From Symbiodinium natans (taxonomy: Eukaryota > Sar > Dinophyceae > Suessiales > Symbiodiniaceae): DNA of 57,037 bases. Made by a program: the position numbers and the translations under genes. Shown here piece after piece: positions 18,838 through 29,031 of the stretch; the stretch's first letter is position 1, and each line of letters begins with the position of its first letter. The stretch spans positions 71,304-128,340 of the forward strand of contig CAJNDS010000487.1 of the NCBI GenBank assembly GCA_905221605.1. The letters run 5' to 3'. Below the pieces are notes generated by a model. It ran no database searches. It saw only the letters and a list, made by a program, of their open reading frames with translations, and was not told the DNA's origin.

Positions 18838-19130
18838 GGCCCGAGCTATGAAGAGAGAGCGAAGAAGAGAGAGAGGAAGTGCCGAAGGAGAAGAAGAAGA
18901 GATAGAGAGGCTCCGAATCCGCCAAAGGCCAATGCTCTCACCGATGATGCAGCTTCTCGCCTAGCGAAAGGACGCGACCGCACACTGCAACACCCAAGTG
19001 AGCCGATCAACAACCTGATGCAAGAGCTTGGGTGTCTGGGTTTGTCTCAAGGCAAGCACGGCCCAAACTCTAAACCGAAGGCCACAAGCTCAGGCCCATA
19101 AACCGCCCTAAACCCTATCCCGTAAACCCT
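18838..19130. other. GA-rich tract and degenerate telomere motif
   Basis: A GA-rich run (18850-18910) gives a spurious Arg/Glu-rich frame. At 19105-19135 there are degenerate CCCTAAACCCT units. Confidence 0.45.
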
Positions 19131-19856
19131 CAACCCAAACCAGAAAACCCTGTGTTAAGAGCCTTTCAACAGCTAGGAGCTCAGCATCATACGAAGACTC
19201 TGTTTGCATGCACTACCACATGAATCCCTTACTTTCAAACACATCATACGCGCAGTCTGTTTACAAATAGGGGGATGGTAAGGTTGCGGCTCGAGCTGTA
19301 GCCGGTTGGCTTTCGAAGTGCCGGGTTCTCGTATAGACATGCACACATATAGACAGACATATTTATAGAAAACATATACCCCCACCCCTTGCGGGCTGTT
19401 TCCTCTCGTGCAATGGCACGCGGTCGCACACGCGCCCAGAACCCCAAACCCTGAAGCTTCCGAATGCGTTGTTTTTCGCGTTGTTCGGGCTTTTCGCGTT
19501 TTTCGCGTTTTCGCGTTCTCGTCACCGCCTCCGCTTTGCGGGAAAGCTTCGGCCATGGAACCGAGAACATAGGAGGCATTCTGGTTTGATCCTTGGACAG
19601 AACCCTCCTCGGCCACATGGCCTCCTTGCTCTCTCGGGACGCCTCTTTGGTAGGGTTTGCTGTTGGGGGGATTGTCAAAAGCTTTAGCACAGGGAGCAGT
19701 GGGAGCAGATGCCCCCAAAGAATTGCGCCAGCTGCTCGGTTTGGGGGCGTTGCTTCTGCAGCTTTCCTTGCCGCCTCACCGTCTTTGTGATTTTGAGACT
19801 TGGGGGTTTGGAGGTTGACGGGTCCAGGTGTTGCGTCCATGTTGTTCCGCTGGCAG

Positions 19857-19924
19857 GACTTCAACGCTGTCCCCGACTTCTGCGACTGGACTTGCGCAGC
19901 AATGCCATCCAGGACTCGCCCCAT
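19857..19924 (+). CDS. LRR protein exon with RLDLRSN motif
   Basis: After CCGCTGGCAG it enters with two bases (phase 1, like exon 3) and reads LQRCPRLLRLDLRSNAIQD, an LRR strand plus asparagine turn. The donor is uncertain (GT at 19925 or a nearer GA). The shared entry phase supports one-repeat-per-exon architecture. The gap from 19130 to 19856 holds no other firm exon. Confidence 0.6.
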
Positions 19925-20447
19925 GTGACCAACTCTCCGAATCCACGATCCCTTCGGCAACTCCAAAGAGAAGGGAGCCTGCTATACAGGCCCTACAGGC
20001 CCTGAACCCCCCCACCCCCGGTCCAAAAAGAAAAAAATGTATGATAAGGTAAGTTGAAATAGAAATACAAACAAGAGAGACCATCCGGCGTAGCTCCCGA
20101 GGATGGACACGCACTGGGCGAGCTCATCGCAGGCCACGGCAACATGACGAGGCCCTTCTGGGTGCAGTATCGCGGGTGTCGGTTTAGGGCTCCTGGGCTT
20201 TTTCGGGGGTTGTAGGATTTTTCGGGCTTGGGGTTCAAAAGCTCTTGGGTTTTTTTAGGCCGGCTTTTCGGGCTCTTAGGAGTTCGGGCTGGCAGGTTAG
20301 GGGCATGCCCAGTTTCGGGGTGCTTGTTACTAAGTGTTTGTTTGGGATGGGGAGGGAGGGCAAAGGGGACACCCGTTGCAACGAAAATCTGATCGTACAC
20401 AGAGGAGACCCAAATTGAGCGCCTTCACCAAGAATCCCAGAAGCTCT

Positions 20448-20463
20448 AAACCCTAGACCCTAA
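20448..20463 (+). repeat. Short CCCTAAA remnant
   Basis: Two to three imperfect units. A second remnant in TTTAGGG orientation is at 20765-20790, just before the next LRR exon. Confidence 0.6.
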
Positions 20464-20816
20464 GCCAGCTTTTCGAGAGCCAAAGCCTGGCCAGGCTCTC
20501 CTTGCGAAGAAACCGCCTTGCAGGCGTCGCCCTCTTGACATTCACTGCCAGAGCTGTCAGCTGTTAGACGCGACTCCTGTACGAAGTTCATTCATGTCTT
20601 GGGAGTCCCATGGAATTTGCTACAAGCTTCCGCAGAAAGGCTTTGGTATGGCAGCCCTGTTCAATGGGATCTTGGAGAATGCTCGCCGAGGACGCGCACT
20701 CAGAACAAGAACCGAATGTGGCCATCATGATATGGGAAAGATCATTTCCCAGGTAGATGAAAGGGGGTTTAGGGTTTAGGGTTTCGGGTTTGGGGTCTAT
20801 TACCCTTTCATGTCAG

Positions 20817-20910
20817 GTGGTCAGCTCGCTGATGTCGACGTCGCCTGGAACCCACTTGCTCAAGATGGGCCTCTTGCTGCCAAAGCCATCTCGACTGTCT
20901 TTCGGGACAT
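20817..20910 (+). CDS. LRR protein exon
   Basis: After TTTCATGTCAG the frame reads GQLADVDVAWNPLAQDGPLA, then AKAISTVFR. LADVDVAWNPL is an LRR-type strand and turn, and AQDGPLAAKAIS fits the helical half. The 3' edge is not clear; the frame stays open into 21000. Confidence 0.5.
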
Positions 20911-21000
20911 GCTTTGTGGTTTCTCGCTGGCCTTGAGAGATGGAGCTCATGGATCTGCAGATGCATTCCAGTCTTCCCAGATGCTTTCCCTGTGCCGCAG

Positions 21001-21121
21001 GAGTCGGCGACACTGTACCACTGCGACCTTAGCTACTGTAGCATGGATGCTGCCAGCTGCTCTCTGCTGGGCGAGGGGTTGCGTGATAACCACTCCCTCT
21101 ATGGCCTCCATATCGTCGGAC
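21001..21121 (+). CDS. LRR protein exon with cysteine-rich repeat
   Basis: It follows CTGTGCCGCAG and reads ESATLYHCDLSYCSMDAASC, then SLLGEGLRDNHSLYGLHIVG. Two consecutive LRR strands (LYHCDLSYC, LYGLHIVG) flank a helix (SCSLLGEGLRDN). This is the most characteristic LRR in the window. The exon ends after one base before a GC donor (GCTCGG). Confidence 0.7.
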
Positions 21122-21206
21122 GCTCGGACTTTGGAGAAGCTGAAGCTCCTATATGAGAAGTCCGCCAAGTCAGCTTACTTGTGAGCCCGGCCATTACAAG
21201 ATGAGC

Positions 21207-21264
21207 AATTTGCTGTATGGAGCTCGCTTACTTCCAATTTGCTGTATGGAGCTCGCTTACTTCC
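21207..21264 (+). repeat. Perfect 29 bp tandem duplication
   Basis: AATTTGCTGTATGGAGCTCG plus nine more bases occurs twice back to back with no mismatch. It lies within the intron 21122-21332, so it is a recent event. Confidence 0.95.
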
Positions 21265-21332
21265 TTCTAGAACCGCATAAGGCTGCAAGCATCACGCATG
21301 TCAGTGCATTTCTCGAAGCCAAGGGAATGCAG

Positions 21333-21508
21333 CGACCATGGACGCAGACGGGTTTCTCACACCCCTCACGCTCCTGCGCAGCGAGCGTCCCAACGCGCCC
21401 CAAGATTCCGAGCGCCAGCGAAGCTTGTCGGCATCAAGAAAGAGAGTCAGCACAAGTAGAAGCTGCCACTTACAAGCAGACAGAGCCGACAGAGCAGATG
21501 TGAACTGA
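21333..21508 (+). CDS. Exon after the LRRs (MDADGFLTPL)
   Basis: After GGGAATGCAG it enters with two bases, in phase with the exon ending at 21121, and reads TMDADGFLTPLTLLRSERPN, then APQDSERQRSLSASRKRVST, open to a TGA at 21506. The acidic-hydrophobic start followed by a Ser/Arg-rich linker looks like the end of the LRR domain and a disordered region. The true donor may lie before the stop. Confidence 0.5.
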
Positions 21509-21886
21509 GAGAGTCAGAGACAAGGGTCTGCTTCAAGGGACAAAGCCTCTCGCAGGATCGATGGTGTTTGGTAGCCTCCAGCCCGGGCCAGAGGCAAAGC
21601 TGTGTCAGTCGGAGTCGGAGCGCCAAAAGGGTTGGTGGTAGATGGGGGGATGTAATGTCTTGGATTTCTAAGCCTAGCCGATCAGTCCTTGCCTGGTAAG
21701 CCTCGCTTGTCCAGGCACTGCTGGGCGCTCATGGATCTCAGGGATTTGGTGCCGAGGATGACCTCAACGGCCGTGATGTGCTCGCAGCGCGGCAATCCAT
21801 AAGTCTCATCGATTTCGGGTATGTGGGGGAGGGGGGGTCTGGTTGTTTTTTCGGGAGCCTTTACAAAGTCAGCTTGCGGGGTTGGA

Positions 21887-21902
21887 GGGGGGGGGGGGGG
21901 GG
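21887..21902. repeat. Poly-G run
   Basis: Sixteen G. Confidence 0.8.
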
Positions 21903-22089
21903 TGAATGTCTCCGACTGCGCAGAAGTGAGCGGCCACATCGAAACCTTCATCCTGCTAACTGCTAAGGCCTCGGAACTGCAAGCTGAGGTGAGTGCACAA
22001 ACTAGCCCAGCACCCCGAGGTACTGTGACAAAGCGTCAACACATCTCAAGTTCCTGTGCCCGAGCCTAAGATCTCCTGTAACCTGTAAG

Positions 22090-22140
22090 GAGATGAAGTC
22101 CGCCTGTTGGGCCTGCGAAGGCTGGGTTCGCCAGGAGACA
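22090..22140 (+). CDS. Short Cys/Trp exon (CWACEGW)
   Basis: After CTGTAAG the frame reads EMKSACWACEGWVRQE. The paired cysteines with two tryptophans look like a small structural motif. It lies on the strand of the LRR gene and is probably an exon of it (inference); the 3' edge is unknown. Confidence 0.4.
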
Positions 22141-24470
22141 CCCGGCGCTGAGACTCCCGTGTTCTGGATTCATACGGTCCTTATATGTCCTTATAGAAGT
22201 ACATGGGTAGCTAACACGTGAGTTCTAAGCCAGATGCGTCTAAGGCATCATAGGTATCGTTGGCAGTGTCTGTATGGCCTTCTTGGAGTTTCTGACAATC
22301 GTGTGTAGAAACCCCTGAACACCGAGGATTGAATGGCCCTACGATCCTGGAGAGGCCTGCTTGCAAAGCGGGGATGTTCCTACCTCAACTTGCTTTTCAG
22401 CATCCGAGCTCCTTATCGACAGACCGGCTTGCCGGTGTTCACAGATGACCAACAAACAGCCCCAAAAAACGACCAAAATCTAGGGTTCTCTAGATTTCAA
22501 AATTCAGAAACCTAGATACCAGAAGCCCTCCTAAGCTCAAACCCTAAACCTTAATCCCGCATCCCTCAACCCCACGGCAACTCGGACTCCCGAGGATCCT
22601 CCCAAGGCGGTCTGGGCGTTCACCGGCTTGGACTCTTTCCGACGGGCCCTGCGCCTGAGACCCGAAGGCCGGAAGGAGACAAGACAGAGAGACACTGGGG
22701 TTCCAGGCTTTTCCTAAGGCGGGCTGGGTTAGGAATTCGGGTATTCCAGACAGAACCATCATCTTTGTAGGGAGGGGGGGAGACGTGGTCATGGTGGGCA
22801 TCTCAGAGGGCGGAGGGAAAGCGAGAGAGAGAGAGAGGCACGGGTCTCGAGCTTCCCTGATTGATTAGGTTTCGGGGCATCTGGTGTTGGGCAGAGAGCA
22901 TTCAAAACAGCCCCGCAGAGTACGCAGTTACAGAGGAAACGAACCAGTTCATCACGGTACTCCTGGCCTACACCCTTTGATTGTTTGCGCTATTTGGATT
23001 TTCGGGGCACCTTATTGTGGCCCCTTGTTTTTGGGAATCCTACTATTTAGGGTCTTCTTTAGGGGTCCCCTGTTGTGGCAAAACCCCTTTTTCTGTAGCG
23101 GACCGCGCCTTGAACTGCCTTGACCTTCGGGCCTTCGCCACGCGAAACAAGAAGGCAAGAGGGAGAGAGAAAGAGAGAGAGGGGCGCTGACGGTTTCCTT
23201 CGGGTTAACCCCCTGAATCCCCTAAACCCTCAACCCTTTACTAAACCCTTGAGCCCCAAAACAGAACTCATAAGCCCGTAACCTTAAGCAGGTGGGCCCA
23301 GACCTTGTTTCAAGGCCGCCCGCATGGTGCCTCCTGGACACAGGCCGCTGCGTAGCAGCCTTGGGTGGTTCATTGCGAGCTAGGAGGTAAGTTATAAGTG
23401 TTGAGGGTTTAGGGTTTAGGGTCTAGGGTTTAGGGTTTAGGGTTTAGGGTTATAGGCGTGGCTGGTTGCGGCTGGTTCGAAGCTTCCTTGGGGTTCCTCT
23501 CCACGGCCTTGCCTAGCAGAACCACCCGTCTCAGGCGTCACGTGCATGTGTTTGCCAAACTCTCCAGGCTCCAAGTGATCTTTCAGGTCGACTCCAGGAT
23601 CCAGCCTCTCGGAGCTTTTCAGTTTGCGGGGTACTACGGGGAGTCGTCGATGCTGGAGATGCTCCCATTGAAGCCCTTGAAGCCATGAAGAGGAGGCCGA
23701 CCTGTCGCCATGAGAGCCGAGGCTGCTAGATGACCGGGAAAAGCTGGCAGTGCCTGCGGAGATCACTCTCCGAATTTGCCAGGCACAAGCTGTAGTCACT
23801 GTAGTCAGCCGTGAGGTCTCCGGTGGTTTGCTTCAGTTTCTTGAGTTGGTTGAATCGTTGACAGCCAGGAACTGCCGGAGCTGAAGCCAGATCCAGATCA
23901 GGTGGTTAGCCAGGGGCTTACGAAGCGTAACAATACCAGTTTCATCAATATTGTGACACTGTGAATACGAGTAGTAGTAGTGGTAGTCTGAACGCAGCTA
24001 GTCATTGTTGTTAATATCAGACGGTATTCTCAATGTTATGGATAGTCGCCTCCTCCCAATCAAGCGAAGGTGCGGAGAACTCCCCACGCTCCGGTCGGCA
24101 AGTCCTCATCGCCAGCGTCACGGAAGCGAGCGTGATCAACAGGAGCGGCCCTTCATGTGTAGGCTCCTGGGCTTAGCCAGAGACCCTGAGAGACGTAATG
24201 ACTGGGTGACTGTTCCAAAAAAGGGCCCCAGAAGGCTCGTCTTTGAGTCCCCTCTGTGAGGACTGAGGGGTTGATGAGCTCGACCGCCGCATGCCGCGGG
24301 GTGCTCCGCCATGTTCCACTGCAAGCCCCTTTTGAATCCATCGATCACAATCACTTGCAATCACTTGGGTTCAGGCTTTCGGGGCATGGGCAGAAGAAGC
24401 TTCAACTCCTGCTTATCTGTGAAAACAGCACATTCAAGCCCACAAAGTACTCCGAAGACCATGTACCCCC
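22141..24470. other. Mostly unassigned; short exons possible
   Basis: Contains CCCTAAA remnants (22538-22552, 23217-23250), GA-rich tracts (22815-22840, 23160-23180) and an ITR at 23404. A + frame near 23540-23690 (VHVFAKLSRLQVIFQVDSRI) and one near 24180-24250 (RRNDWVTVPKKGPRRLVFES) are the best exon candidates but lack clear borders. Confidence 0.35.
23404..23450 (-). repeat. Interstitial telomere array (TTTAGGG, ~7 units)
   Basis: Seven units, one changed to TCTAGGG; opposite orientation to the arrays at 16084, 17967 and 34524. Confidence 0.9.
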
Positions 24471-24473
24471 TAC

Positions 24474-24600
24474 GTGACTGCCATAAACAAGAAGCCTAAA
24501 CCATGTCAGGTGGTCACCGATGGCCCAGCTGATGGTGACACTGTGCTCCTGCCGCGTGTGACCGAGGCAGAGTTCAAAGCCAAGGCCGGCGGGGGCTTGG
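24474..24600 (+). CDS. Non-ATG exon of the LRR-gene strand
   Basis: The frame reads VTAINKKPKPCQVVTDGPAD, then GDTVLLPRVTEAEFKAKAGG. Charge pattern and bounded length suggest a genuine exon. Its 5' AG is not settled. Unrecognised; assigned to the LRR gene only by strand and position. Confidence 0.45.
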
Positions 24601-24727
24601 GGCGTTTAAGGACCTGCATTTTGGGGGTTTAGGGAGTTTGGGGAGGGTTTGTGGGCTTGTTGGGCTGTTGGGTTGCCAAGGGCTTTTGGTGTTCTTAGGG
24701 ACCGTGGCTCAAGTTTGTTTTTTTCAG

Positions 24728-24930
24728 TTCATGCTGCTCCAGATGGAAGTCCTCGAGTTGGTTGAACATGTTGCCAAGTCCTTCCCAGTCCGAGGCCAAA
24801 CGCTCTCCGCCCTTCTGGAGCACTTTCAAAAAAGAGTCGCCGCCACTTGGCCATCGAAATCTACGCTCACACTTGGTGTAGAGCGCATTCTGTCCCAGCA
24901 TCTTCCGATACCGTTTCGTGTTGTGTATGT
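24728..24930 (+). CDS. Helical internal exon
   Basis: A strong acceptor (TTTTTTTCAG) and a consensus donor (GTGAGT at 24931) frame FMLLQMEVLELVEHVAKSFP, VRGQTLSALLEHFQKRVAAT and a tail ending RVVY. It is amphipathic alpha-helical. No known domain. Confidence 0.6.
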
Positions 24931-25269
24931 GAGTCAACTGACAGTTGTGAGAACGTGTGCCAACACCACAAATCTAGCACGTGACAGAGAACGCGTCGAC
25001 ACCCGCAAAGGTCTTTGCGCAGGCTCGACTTTGCTCGTCGGTTATTTCTTCTGTTGAGGAACGCAGACGGCAAGCACGGCCGAGTGATTGCTCGATGTAA
25101 GTTGCGCTACTGTTCGCTGCTGCCAGAAATCCTCAGCATCGAAGTCTCAAGAAACAGCCAGTCTGTTTGCAGGGAGGCGCTTCGCATTGACTGGCTGCGG
25201 TGCCGGCTGGGCCACGTCGTTGAGAGCTCGGGCGCAGCATTTCAGAGCTGAACGATGTAAGGCCATTTC

Positions 25270-25545
25270 ATGTCGGGAGAAGCCAAAACCAACCCCATCC
25301 AGGTCCCAGAGACTGAGATTGATGACATCAAGAAGGCAGCTCGGCATTGGTGGCTTCGGGATGAATTGTGGACATTCCCCGGCACCTCGCAAACGACTTT
25401 GCTAGGTGATAAGTCGGTGCAACTTCCAGGGTGGCATTACTTGGACCGAGGGCTTCGTGCGCTAGGGCCGCTACAGGGTCGGACCCAAAAGAGACTCAGC
25501 CCTAAAATGCCTGAAGCTGATAAATGGGGGCTCATGGATACCTAA
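25270..25545 (+). CDS. Candidate ORF or exon
   Basis: The ATG frame reads MSGEAKTNPIQVPETEIDDI, then KKAARHWWLRDELWTFPGTS, and on to a TAA, with 91 codons of good composition. A competing frame runs across its 5' half. Unrecognised. Confidence 0.4.
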   Translation: MSGEAKTNPIQVPETEIDDIKKAARHWWLRDELWTFPGTSQTTLLGDKSVQLPGWHYLDRGLRALGPLQGRTQKRLSPKMPEADKWGLMDT

Positions 25546-26350
25546 AACTAGGGCTGTATATGTAGGGGAACTGTGGTTTGGACGATCAGAACCTTAATTG
25601 GGACTCTGAAAGCCCTCTTGAACGTTCTCTACGTGAGCTCATAGTATGGGAGGCCATGGAGCCTCACTACGGCTGGCTGTACTGCCCTCAGCCGGCGATT
25701 GCGTGGACCAAAAGCCTGTTTTAAGGGTTTAGGGCTTCAGGTTCGCAAGCGATTTGCAGGCAGGGCTGTGCTAATCTAACTACGCCGGCAAAGGTCTCAA
25801 GGACTGAGACACTTATCTGTAGAGCCTTGTGATGGCTTGGGGTGCAAGAGGTTATCTCAAGCGTGCTATATGGCAAGTGCCTTCATCTCATTGAGTTTTT
25901 CCTTGCTTGAGGATGTGCCTCTACCGTCGAGTCTCCTCGCAGGATGTGTACCTTGGATGCACTGGTGTCCGAAGTCTCAACTGTTGCTCAAAGCAATGCG
26001 ACAGCATTGTCAAACTTCGATCCTCACTCGCCTGTCTCAAACTCGGTCACCTAAGGTCTGGTGAGATCGGCTTTGGCATCAGCCAGCTGCAGGCAAGATC
26101 GGACTGGTTTTTCCAGACTTTGACACGGCAGTGACGCCACACACAAAAGGCTGGTGAACTGATGGCTGATTGCGGGATCTGCGATGGCAGCACCACGAAG
26201 GCAGGACATCCCTTCATCATGCGCATGTGTTGCATCCTGCGTAGCCACAAGCTGCCACACAGCTTTCGATGACACAGAATTCCTTGGGTCAGGTTGTCCG
26301 GAAGTGCACATGTCGAATTGCCCGAAAACTCTATAAATCGCTGAAGCGGC
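25546..26350. other. Unassigned
   Basis: A TTTAGGG remnant lies at 25720-25740. Two + frames near 25837-26130 and a 182-codon - frame (26047-26595) overlap; the - frame is read as a shadow of the + exon at 26360. Confidence 0.35.
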
Positions 26351-26359
26351 ACAAGGCAC

Positions 26360-26459
26360 GTCGCAACTTCCCCTGTGAAGGTGGCGGACCTAGATCGAAA
26401 CTTCATCGCGGCCAAGGTCACGCCTGTCGAAATGAAGAAGTGCCCCGGCTTGGTTGGCG
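26360..26459 (+). CDS. Internal exon (ADLDRNFIAAKVTP)
   Basis: The frame reads VATSPVKVADLDRNFIAAKV, then TPVEMKKCPGLVG, ending at a GTAAAT donor. The motif DLDRxFIAAxVxP followed, in a later exon, by NDKxLVRYEFLEFLLR is an arrangement I associate with alveolate proteins carrying an EF-hand-like helical module; this recall is uncertain. Confidence 0.5.
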
Positions 26460-26751
26460 GTAAATCGTCTCGACTCATCGGAGCGTAACAACTTTGCAGT
26501 TGCGAATAGTCAGAGAATGGCAAGCAAAAGACTTTTCTTCGTGCGTCCTCCAGGGGCCAGGTAATGTTTGCCTTAATGTTCTGACCAAAGCTCACAAAAC
26601 AACTGGCTAACTGCCGCTCGACAGAACTTTCTGTTTTTTTTGGAAGGGTATGTGCACAGTCCGATGATTAGAGCTCGAAAAAGCAAGTGTACAGCAAGGC
26701 ATGCTGGGGTGTTCAAGATAGTACCTTGTAGCACCTCCGGAACAAAGGACC

Positions 26752-26841
26752 ATGGCAATCGTCAATGACAAGACCTTGGTGCGCTACGAGTTTCTCGAGT
26801 TCCTCCTGCGTCCGGGCCTCACGAGTTTGCACCGTGGCTTG
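26752..26841 (+). CDS. Internal exon (VRYEFLEFLLR)
   Basis: The frame reads AIVNDKTLVRYEFLEFLLRP and continues open to 27045. The Arg-Tyr-Glu-Phe-Leu-Glu helix is the recognisable part. Its position about 300 bp after the DLDRNFIAA exon suggests the two form one module of the LRR-gene product. Confidence 0.45.
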
Positions 26842-27045
26842 AGTTGCCTTGCTGAGGGCTGCAAATCTGGTGGGAAAAATTTCCGGGACACGTGGCAGGC
26901 GTGGCGAATCACCACTTCTTCAAGTCTGGCGTCGCACGCCCAGAATTGGGGCCTCCATCTCCACTCTGCAAATCCCGGCATGTACAGCTGGCACGTGGCA
27001 ACGACAATGGCAGAAGCTAGAAGTGCTGCGGAAAATAGACAGTAG

Positions 27046-27858
27046 TCCACACCAGAAGTCCGATGAGCTTGCCTCTTTTGTACCTCCCATCCCATCCTCT
27101 CATCCTCCGAGTGAGGCTGCAGCATCCATGGCAGAGGCTGGACAGAGCGGGATCTACTTCAAACATGCAACTTCAATACGCGTATGGTACCCCCCCTCCA
27201 CCATACCCAGTCGACAGTGGTAGACACCCCAAACCGTCCCAGACCACTGAAATATATGGGTCTTTGAAAGGGGGGCTTGAAGATGCTGCAGAAGACTTTG
27301 CCAGAACGTTTGAAGCATGAATTGCTACTGGTAAATCCTAAACGAATAGGGGACCCCGCTCTTTTAGCCAAGGGATATAAGGAGGGATCTCTAGAAAGGA
27401 CCCGACGTTTGATTCACACCTGTTTTTAATCCCTTTCTGTATCTTCTACAGTCCCTATAGTAGCTACATAGACCCTACATTACCCCTAAGGTCCCCTGTA
27501 AGGGTCCCTCCTTTAGTCTCTCTTGAATTAGGATTTAGCGAAAAGGCTTTTCCCCGAAATCCTGAAGGCTACAGGGAATACGACTTTGGGGGAACAAGAT
27601 TGTGGGGATCCAGCGAATAGGATTTGACTTTTAGGATTTAGGGCTCTCCCCTCGAGACGCCCTTCTTAAAGAAAGTAAAGAAGGCTTCGGGACAAAGTCT
27701 TAGGGGCCAGGCTTTCCGTAAGTTGCATCCGAAGGTCACACTTGACTCTCTCCGTTGATTGTTTGCGCGTGAAGCTTTAGCCAGCATGCTCTTCATGCAA
27801 CATGAAGCAGCAGATCTGTGCAGACCCTCAACCATAGCGACTAGGGTTCGTGCAGGCC
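27046..27858. other. Unassigned, TAGGG-like and hairpin-prone
   Basis: 27340-27640 carries scattered units like CCCTATAG and TTAGGATTTAG and a small inverted repeat (AGGATTT 27531 / AAATCCT 27558). No exon is supported. Confidence 0.3.
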
Positions 27859-28089
27859 GTGGCTCTGCTCCTCCAGACATTGGAAAGAGAGGGCAGGCAA
27901 GGGGACAGTGATATGACGGATATGAGAGTCAGTGTTCCTCATGCCGAGCTTGACCATGGGCGGTTTGAAGTGCAACCGAGCATCCAGCATTGCTATCGTC
28001 GTCCTCCCCTGTTGGGCTGCAGGAAAGCAGAGAAGGAAGTGAACGACTTCTTGGAAGCGCTGTGTGTGGAGGCAGAAGTTGTTTCGTAA
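27859..28089 (+). CDS. Exon with acidic helical end
   Basis: After TTCGTGCAG the frame reads AVALLLQTLEREGRQGDSDM, TDMRVSVPHAELDHGRFEVQ and finishes KAEKEVNDFLEALCVEAEVV before a TAA. Good composition over 76 codons. Possibly a late exon of the LRR gene. Confidence 0.5.
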   Translation: MALLLQTLEREGRQGDSDMTDMRVSVPHAELDHGRFEVQPSIQHCYRRPPLLGCRKAEKEVNDFLEALCVEAEVVS

Positions 28090-28349
28090 AAACCGCGCTA
28101 CATGCAGAATCTGCAGGAGGAAGATGCTACATGCCGACATGCTCGGGCTAGAGCAGGTAGCAGAAGGTATTCAATCAAGCCAAGCAAGAAGCTGGTCTCT
28201 GAAGCGTTTCGGCATCAATGGAGCCTGAGACGACAGGTGGTTGTGCTAGGCCTCTAGGCGATGTTAGGCGCAGAGTGCTTGATTTTGCCTTCGCTTGAAG
28301 GGCACTACACAACAGGGACCCAAACAGGAAGCCCAGCTCAGAGACATAG

Positions 28350-28443
28350 AGATGTCTCGCTGGTCTTAAGTCATGTTGAGCCCGTGAAGGCCGTCGACGA
28401 CCTCTACAAGAAGCATACGGACATGCTGGTCGGGCTGGCCTGA
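28350..28443 (+). CDS. Probable terminal exon
   Basis: The frame contains DVSLVLSHVEPVKAVDDLYK, then KHTDMLVGLA and TGA at 28441-28443. It is a compact helical C-terminus and may end the gene that begins near 17-18 kb; the next convincing exons belong to a different stretch. Confidence 0.4.
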
Positions 28444-28717
28444 ACCTGCATCCCTAAGCATTTCGGTTAACTGGGCGGCCTGGAGTTCTCGCACTCGGCT
28501 TTCTATAGAGATCACCTAGCATGTGGCGACGTGTCGACTCGATAATCTGGTTTGGCCAGGCCTTCAGAATGAGGCTGACATACTGAACGCACATATGTGA
28601 TTGCAATATAGATATCAATCCACCCCATCCTTGACATGGCATGACAATACTACAAGGCAATTGGTACAGGCAATGGCGATTCACGCATGCTGCTCTTCAT
28701 ATCTTTTTCTCTTCCAG

Positions 28718-28788
28718 CAATTTAGATCTTGCCCTGTCGGGAGTGTGGCGTGCTCTGAGGTTTTTTCCACGTGCCCTCTCTGTGATAG
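28718..28788 (+). CDS. Exon with near-perfect splice sites
   Basis: Acceptor ATCTTTTTCTCTTCCAG and donor GTAGGT bracket 71 bp. Two frames are open: NLDLALSGVWRALRFFPRAL-SVI, which joins in phase to the next exon as GRDLQALQRLED, and a Cys-rich alternative. The first is preferred because of the phase match. Confidence 0.5.
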
Positions 28789-28891
28789 GTAGGTTCAAGA
28801 CAAGCGGAAGCAGTCTTACCGCTGAACATAAGTCAGGCAACTGCATGTACAGCTGGAGCCCTATCTGTGGGGAAGTCCTTGTGGCTGCCAG

Positions 28892-28981
28892 GCCGCGATT
28901 TACAAGCGCTTCAACGGCTCGAAGACGCCACCGGGAAAGCCCAAGTTCATGGCGCCCCGTCTCTTATGTCCACGGTCAGAA
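28892..28981 (+). CDS. Exon following 28718-28788
   Basis: After GGCTGCCAG the phase-consistent reading is RDLQALQRLEDATGKAQVHG, then APSLMSTVRRQ. A second frame (IYKRFNGSKTPPGKPKFMAP) is also plausible. The exon runs into an A run and then the telomere array at 29003. Confidence 0.4.
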
Positions 28982-29002
28982 GACAAAAAAAAAAGCCAGG
29001 GG

Positions 29003-29031
29003 TTGAGGGTTTAGGGTTTAGGGTTTAGGGT
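29003..29031 (-). repeat. Interstitial telomere array (TTTAGGG, ~4 units)
   Basis: Four units preceded by a run of ten A. Confidence 0.85.

Noticed and set aside
24698-24712. GGCTCAAG resembling the end of the dinoflagellate spliced leader
   Set aside because: Only eight bases agree; the conserved upstream part of the leader is absent, so no leader gene or relict is called.
26047-26595. 182-codon - ORF
   Set aside because: Opposite strand of the VADLDRNFIAAKV exon, which has a proper donor.
27531-27564. Small inverted repeat AGGATTT/AAATCCT
   Set aside because: Seven-base arms in low-complexity sequence are expected by chance.
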